A DNA stretch of 64,000 bases, taken from Spodoptera frugiperda (Eukaryota; Arthropoda; Insecta; Lepidoptera; Noctuidae). Shown here piece by piece: positions 57,616 through 64,000 of the stretch. The stretch's first letter is position 1, and every line of letters starts with the position of its first letter. The translations under genes and the position numbers were made by a program. The notes below the pieces were generated by a model. That model had not been told where the DNA came from and did not search any database. It saw only the letters and a program-made list of their open reading frames with translations. The DNA is taken from assembly GCF_023101765.2 (NCBI RefSeq), contig NC_064231.1:8384501-8448500 (forward strand), written 5' to 3'.

Positions 57616-58689
57616 TAACATAATATATACCTACCAGCGTATTCATATGAACTGTGTATTATGTATTTTATACTTGAAAAAACTGGTTTGTAACAACTGT
57701 TTACCTTAGTGTGGCTTTAAAAATCTTTATCAGTTAACGTCAACAGCCAATTAACCGTTTTTGTAAAAGATACCGTTCACTTATACCCAGTACATTTACA
57801 TAATGATGTACCTACTTGCTTACCAAAATAACTTATGATTCTTCTTTTAAAAGCAGGAACGTTTACCTTATTATCTTTGTAAGGCATACGACTTCCAGAG
57901 ATAACAAACCTTTGGACCCTGTTTAATTATAATTTACAAAGAGTTTGTTGAAAATAATTTTACGGTACATTACTTACGACTGTAGGTCGACCGCACGCCC
58001 ATACTACCCATCACCATAAACATTTGAGATTCAAAAACCAATCTTATTGAGACGGAATAAAGGTGCTGCACTATACATATTTCAGAACTGATTTTCATTT
58101 TGATTGAATCACCTAACTTGAGTAAAAGTTCGCAGCAACACGGTACAAGCTCGATATATCTAATATCAATTTAGGTGAGTACATACATGAGTGTGAATCA
58201 TGTTCCCCACTGATATGCAATCACTTAAAGCGTGCGTTCATACATACCAGCTATTGACTAAACTAATATTTAATTAGATACGACTGGAAAATTTGTCTAT
58301 TCACTCACCGAATTTATTGTATGAATAATTAATTAATTTGCTTTAGCGATTCCCCTGGGAGCCGTTTCTGTTATTTAATACCATAACATGACGATGATTT
58401 AATACTTACTTTGTTGATATTTATACTGATTCGTATCAATGCAGCATTACCGTGTTAATAGGCTGACACTCAAAGATACCTCTAAGTTAAATACAGGTTC
58501 GTATCAGCAGATAAGAACAATAACAAACAAATGGCAATCAAACAAAACAATACCGCATATAGCCGGTTCACTTACATGTTGTTATGTGCGACATTCGTAC
58601 GATCGCCATATCAGATTTCAATTTAATGTAGGGTTTCTGGTATCAATAACCGCTTACACTGTAATTAGTCAAGGGCGCTGACATTACAT
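57616..58689. other. AT-rich unique DNA, no gene seen
   Basis: Nothing supportable. Confidence 0.4.
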
Positions 58690-59060
58690 TGACATAATGA
58701 AAGGTTGCATTGCGATAGGTCGCGCGGACCAAGACGTCACCGGTGGCGACGACGGTGACGAGTGTGATACGAGTGATATTAAAGTTATTAACGCGCGAGG
58801 GATGATCCAGGTCGGTGCGCTCCCTCACCAGCGAGGCGAGGAGACGAGCCCGCCGTGCCGGTGCCGCCGTCTCGGGTCGGATCCGCTCGGGTGGGCAGCC
58901 CGCAGCCGCAGCCGCTCCGCTCCTCTCGGCTCGTCGCTCTCGCCGCAAGCGGACTCGGCCGCCGAGCGGGCTGCACGCACAGTCCTCTCCTAACCGCGAG
59001 TGAGCGCGCTGCTGCCGCGGCGCGCCCTCCGCACACCGTAGCAGGCACATGCCTACGAAA
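58690..59060. promoter_or_regulatory. CpG-rich island, candidate promoter or first exon
   Basis: About 370 bp are dense in CpG and GC (CGCTCGGGTGGGCAGCCCGC, CCGAGCGGGCTGCACGC, CTGCCGCGGCGCGCC), unlike everything else in the window. Frames are open on both strands here, which follows from the composition, and none looks like a conserved protein. On the minus strand there is a donor-like CTG/GTGAGG (GT at 58,828-58,827), which would suit a noncoding first exon of a minus-strand gene. On the plus strand an initiator follows at 59,124. A promoter, possibly bidirectional, is the best reading. Confidence 0.5.
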
Positions 59061-59123
59061 TGTCACCTACCTACATTTCCCGATAACGTCCGATTAGCAA
59101 TTAACACCGCCGAATAGCACGCT

Positions 59124-59202
59124 CAGTGCACGGCGCGTCGTTCGATAGTTTTAAACGTTCTATTATTAACAGTTGTATCTTTTTGTCGTGAAGTTTTTTC
59201 AA
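59124..59202 (+). promoter_or_regulatory. Candidate transcription start and first exon
   Basis: The arthropod initiator-like CTCAGTGC (TCAGT at 59,124-59,128) is followed by GGCGCGTCGTTCGATAG and, 77 bp on, by a donor AA/GTAAGAT (GT at 59,203-59,204). There is no TATA box. With the CpG-rich island just upstream this is a plausible noncoding first exon. No downstream exon is visible in the window. Confidence 0.3.
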
Positions 59203-59204
59203 GT

Positions 59205-60404
59205 AAGATTTTACGCGTAACGATTACATATATGGAATGTGTTGCTAATTCATAGCCTTGACTACAAAGAATAGCATTTGTTTTTGGAGTGTTTTTATTA
59301 GTTGCGTCGCCGGTAATTATGTCTCTTCGTGTTTGTGTGTACATTGTTTGTAACGCGTGTAGTTTCTCTGTGTGTCTTTCTCGAGTAAAACAGGAAATAT
59401 CCAGTAAACGTAACAATCGCCTGCATTGTTTTGTTTTACATGTGTCGATAAATATGCTTCGCTTACTTGGATTTGAGAGTGACGTATACAATCCGGTTTT
59501 TGTTTACGGATCTGATGCTGATACTGACCTTGCTGGTAAGAATATGAGACAGTATGTGTCGGCGTTGATGCAGAATGTCATTCGGAAGCCTTATTTTATT
59601 TAAGTTAATTCAAAAGCGTTACTTTGTATGAGCGTAATCGTATAAAGTAACATCAAACGTGGTGTTACGCATGGGCGCATGATGAGAGCACGCTGCTCAT
59701 CGTTCGCATCTAAATTTGCAATTAACTACGTGCTGGTTGGTATTCTATGAGAGAAATTAAATGTTGAGTATTGTGTCTGGTAATTAGAAATCACATCGCG
59801 CGTATTGATTCATGTAGGTAACTTTATCTACGTAGCTCGAGTACCTACTTAGTACTTACTTAGTTGTTCATGATACAATAGTACAATTAAAGTTGCACAA
59901 CATGACGATTTTACGACTTAATCATTCCTTTGAGAAGAATGGTAATTTGTTTCCTTGCGATAATCATGTTCTACAATGCTGTGAAAATTGATTTTCCAAA
60001 CTAGCGGATACCTGGTTTAGAATACACGTATTCTGTATCTATACAGATATATTTTTCTAATATTTTTTTACGGTAAAGTACCTAACTAAGATTTATTTAA
60101 ATTCTATAATTAACAGCCTGTCTATAACACAATGGAATCGTTAACATTATTATAATAACATAATAATTGTACGTCACATGTTTATTCGTTGACTATTTTG
60201 GCGGCACATTATCGTGACCGCGTTAAAAATAATAACTATTATTATTAAATGACGTGAATAAAAATATAAACATTTACAGATTAGAAATATTGTACAATGT
60301 AGAAGTTATTTGCTCTTTAAGTATAAAGGAACATAACTATATTCATTTATCTTATTTAGTAATTAAAATAGCAAAAATTTTTAATGATCAAGAATGTGGT
60401 ACCT
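59205..60404. other. AT-rich unique DNA, no gene seen
   Basis: A 104-codon frame at 59,289-59,603 overlaps a 122-codon minus frame. Neither is recognisable. Confidence 0.4.
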
Positions 60405-60492
60405 AAAGGTTTGGCTGGTAGAAAATGCCGATGGCATTTAACCAACCTTATGTACACATTTATGTGCATAAAGAGTCAAATAAATAAATAAA
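60405..60492 (+). repeat. LINE 3' end with AAAT tail
   Basis: TGGTAGAAAATGCCGATGGC, TTATGTACACATTTATGTGC and CATAAAGAGTCAAATAAATAAATAA resemble the 3' end of non-LTR retrotransposons of moths, with a simple-repeat tail. Only the last 85 bp are present. Confidence 0.6.
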
Positions 60493-61254
60493 TATGGTCG
60501 CTTTTGAACCTTAAACTACTCATAAAAAATCTATTTATTCAAGAATGCCAAATACGCGTAATAAATAACCATCTTTGGATTAAAATACGTTTAATCCTAT
60601 ACGTAAATAACTCATATTTTTTTTACATTAGTCCACTGTCATAGGTACACAAACATTTAAAATATAGATAAGTAATTATAACTACAAACATGTTTTTGTT
60701 TAGTAGAAAGGTCATGTATATTGTATAGTTTTTTTTTTCTATTTTTATACTCTTATTGGTAATCATCTCACTTATAAAACTAGTTTTCATAAAAAAGGAG
60801 CTAAAAAGCTATATTTCTTGCTTGAGATGATATTTGATTGAGATGATGAGACATTCATAGCAATTAATGTCTTGACTAGATTTTGCATCAAAAATATCGT
60901 TGAAAATTTGACTCAAAATCTTATAACGTATCCTAAGACCATAATGACTTAATTAAAATTAAACAGGAAAATGTATAAAAAGGATTTGCACTATCAGTAA
61001 TAGTAACAAAATATTTCTAAATATCTGTAAATAGATAATATTAATGTCCATCAATATCAATAATGCTTTATCAAACATATGTAATCTTTTTAGTATTGTT
61101 CGCTACCTTAGTTTCATCCAATTATCAAGTTATCCAAATATTATTATTTTGCAAAACGCTGTACCTACTATTGCACAAAACCGGTAGTTATACTAAGAAT
61201 AACAATAAGTTCCGCTCTATTACATTGAAGTCACCTAGAAGTGGGTTACATCTT
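60493..61254. other. AT-rich unique DNA, no gene seen
   Basis: Nothing supportable. Confidence 0.4.
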
Positions 61255-61300
61255 ACATGTGCGCCTCTGCCTACCCCTTTGGGGAATTAAAGGCGTAATA
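61255..61300 (+). repeat. tRNA-SINE tail fragment
   Basis: ACATGTGCGCCTCTGCCTAC followed by CCCTTTGGGGAATTAAAGGCGTAA is the tail of the family at 42,901-43,184. The head is missing. Confidence 0.6.
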
Positions 61301-64000
61301 TTTTATTATAATAACATTACAGCCGATACAATAAACCGGCACGACGGGCATGCTGTTATGTTATGTTTATTTTATACTTTTTTACGTCACATTATCAATT
61401 ATGACGTTATAACGTATCCTACAGCGACATAGTTACTAGGAGAACATAGCCGGATGGAGTAATTGCATTATTAATAAGCGTAAAGAGGATAGCCCGCCGA
61501 GAGTCTGTGATAAAAATGCTATTCAGTCACGCATTATTAACATGAATAAACACGTTTTGTTACAAAATTAACGAAGCTACATTGTGTGGGATAATAATTA
61601 TTTTATTTTCTAGTTATAATTTTATAACACCTACGTTGCGGAATTTCTAGCATGTAATATAGAACACTACTTACAAAAGTGAATCGTATTATTTTAGTCA
61701 TATTCTAAACTAGTTTATCTTTTATTTCTATTATCAGTTTGAAAATAAGAACAGTCTACTAAAACGCGTCATTTATAACACATAACAATAAAAACACTGA
61801 CCCACCAATGCGTAATCAACTTCCCCTCTGTCGCTGGAGAGATAACCAATCAGTGATAAACGGCCTTCTTAAATCCTAATTAGTGGTCTAACAGAGCCAA
61901 TAATCATGATTCACGTACAAAGAAAACCAATACCGCATTTCGCAGGGAGTGTTGATAAAATCAACTAAAGTTCACTAAAGTAATGGGACCCTCCATTAAA
62001 GACAAAGAATTGTGGGCAACCCTATCTCGGAGGCTAATTCCGAAACCAATTATATGGTGTGAGAGAATTTATAGCTCATTAGATTTTCGAATAGTTGGTT
62101 ACTTACTTTTAATTGGGGTTCTAGGTATATTGCGAAACGAGAGCTATTTTCATGTGCCAAAGTACTCGGTGGCTTTGTCTAAAAATAAAATCTTATTAAG
62201 TTTTATTACGACGTGTAAGTAACTATGTGTGGATAGATTGGATGTGAATGTTTGTTAATTTTTGTCGTAAAAACTACTTAATTGCTTTGTAATAAGACAT
62301 ATACTGACGAAAAGATTTTCATACTTTGGTGGTTGGGATGAAGCTCAAAGATCTGCTGTGGAAGATTCATATGCTTTAATTTCGTAAAGTCTATCTTGTT
62401 GGAAATATTCGTCATAGTTATTTGAAGTAATACACATTCATAACTAACTAGCAAACCCGGCGAACTCCTATGTGTTAATTGATATACACATTCATGAGTA
62501 ATGTCCATTGTTGTCTAGATACTCCGAAAGATAAGTGGGAGAAAGTCTTTAGATAAGAATTGATAGGAAAATATTTAGTAATCAAGTACCTACTAGTAAT
62601 TAATAAGATAGTAAAATTAATGTTAATGCAGCGGATAATCTATTATAATTAGGAATTAATTATGACGTCTTCCATTAGCTGTATGAGTATGTGTTGATTA
62701 AACAATTAAGCGAAACATGTGTTATTTAATGCTTGCGATGCATTTCTTTCAACATAACTATTGTGCGTAGAGACAAAAATAAAATCAAAGCATTTATTTT
62801 TATAAATAGGTACTTTTGAAATGTCAACATTGTTGTTGTCCATAGTGAATACTCGATTCAAAGTGTAGCTTCAAATGGAGAAGAGCGAACAAGAAACTCC
62901 ATTAAAAATAAGATTTTCCTACCATAATAATTGGTATATAAATTAGTAAACTTAACAAAATTACAAGAATACCCACGTAAATTTATTTATACCCAATATC
63001 AGAATTAAATGTAATCCCATCTCTTATTTAGACCATAATTTTGTACAATTATAATATAATCACAGAATAATAATTTGTATACCCACACAAATTACGCAAT
63101 ACTCCCTGGAAGTGTATCCAGTTACCTCTCACATTAAGTAGGCATATTTAAAAATACATTTTTAATAGAACTTTTGTATCTAAACAACCCACATTGTAAA
63201 TTGTTTAGTTATCTTATATACCTAAGTAAGTATAATTAAGTTATTACAAGGAATAATATGTTTCGACTTGAATACTCGTATTACGTGGTTTTTGCTTATG
63301 TACCTATTATTGTTCTAGATTTACCTACGTAAATAGCGATACCCACGCAATAAATGTCTTCTGTCTGAAATTGAAAAATATAAAGGTTGTTATTTTTTTA
63401 TCTGTAGTTGAATTTTGAAACAAATGTGGATCTGTTTTCGATTAAAAAGATTTTCTTTAGATTTCGATATGGATAGGAAAAATTTTGAACAAGATTTGTA
63501 ACTGGTAATTAAAAATAAGATTAACGTTCGGTTATAATTCATAAAAAATTACAATCGCTGGTCTTATAAATACTAGCCGTAACCGTTTTTTATTCACACA
63601 AATATTTTTTATACTTTTATGAATTAATATAAACGTAAATTATAACATTTATACTCAATAACAGAACAGAATCTTATGTTCATTTCTTTCAAATTATACT
63701 TACCAATAATTTTATACAATTAAACAATTGCAATACAACAGTATTTATAGTACTAAACTCCCTTCTAATCCAAGTCACAACAATTCAGACGCGATCTAAT
63801 TCAATTCATACAAGACGGTTTGACTCGTCTGCAAGTTGGCTCGGTTAGTTCGATGCCAACTAATCGCCACCATGACCGCTATTTGATTAATTACCCTTAT
63901 TCAGGTGTGAGAGACGTTAACGTCAGCTAATTACGTATTAAATAAACAATAGTTATCTTTACTAAGTAGGTACCTACGTGACGTGGGAGTAAAATAATGG
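61301..64000. other. AT-rich unique DNA, no gene seen
   Basis: A 79-codon frame (61,983-62,222) has a varied composition but no recognised domain or splice support. Near the right end, TTAATTACCC and GCTAATTACG (63,888-63,934) are homeodomain-like words in a slightly GC-richer stretch. Confidence 0.35.

Noticed and set aside
58643..59097. Overlapping frames on both strands in the CpG island
   Set aside because: CpG-rich DNA lacks stop codons by composition. Arg/Ala/Pro-rich frames appear in several phases at once, so none is favoured.
61983..62222. 79-codon frame starting MGPSIKDKELW
   Set aside because: Varied composition, but no recognised domain, signal or splice context.
63848..63935. 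Homeodomain-bound enhancer from TTAATTACCC and GCTAATTACG
   Set aside because: TAATTA words are common in AT-rich DNA. Two sites without conservation data do not support a call.

Overview
The window reads as AT-rich nuclear DNA of a moth, most likely a noctuid. The evidence is the repeat content: Helitrons ending in GCGGGCAAAAGCTAGT, tRNA-headed SINEs, and a second A-tailed SINE family that I associate with noctuid genomes. The assignment is an inference from remembered family resemblance, not from a search. I found no coding exon of a recognisable host gene. All open frames are short, and they are either chance frames in AT-rich sequence or lie inside repeats. The window is best read as intergenic or intronic DNA shaped by transposable elements, with at least one CpG-rich candidate promoter near the right end (58,690-59,202).

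Layout. 1-17 kb: unique AT-rich DNA with scattered SINEs, a short palindromic MITE (4,408-4,525) and a mini-Helitron (8,418-8,588). 17-18.5 kb: a near-perfect 343-bp hairpin (17,538-17,880) followed by an unclassified dispersed repeat. 20.5-23.4 kb: a SINE, a full Helitron (copy A, 20,742-22,199) and a second Helitron-like fragment. 25-32.7 kb: many small elements, namely a GC-rich palindrome, a tRNA-SINE, a complete 178-bp mini-Helitron, a hAT-like MITE, SINEs and a 303-bp TIR element. 38.4-41.5 kb: a 2.7-kb foldback element. Each arm carries a decayed piece that resembles the DNA-binding domain of a pogo/Tigger-type transposase, and a piece resembling the catalytic domain lies just outside the right arm. 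42.9-46.5 kb: SINEs, two of them with clear target-site duplications. 47.0-47.85 kb: a composite of hairpin, 142-bp tandem repeat and CATA microsatellite, bounded by inverted ACCCGACTGCG ends. 49.35-50.09 kb: a 741-bp TIR transposon. 52.7-57.6 kb: two further Helitron copies (B and C) in opposite orientation, with SINE pieces and a diverged tandem duplication between them. 58.7-59.2 kb: CpG-rich island with a candidate transcription start. 59.2-64 kb: mostly unique DNA with two repeat tails.

No set of genes works together here. The activities visible in the sequence are those of mobile DNA: rolling-circle (Helitron), cut-and-paste (pogo-like, hAT-like and other TIR elements) and target-primed retrotransposition (SINE and LINE tails). 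The most unusual object is the 38,412-41,106 foldback. Next are the three Helitron copies, which share features in a mosaic pattern, and the 47-kb composite.
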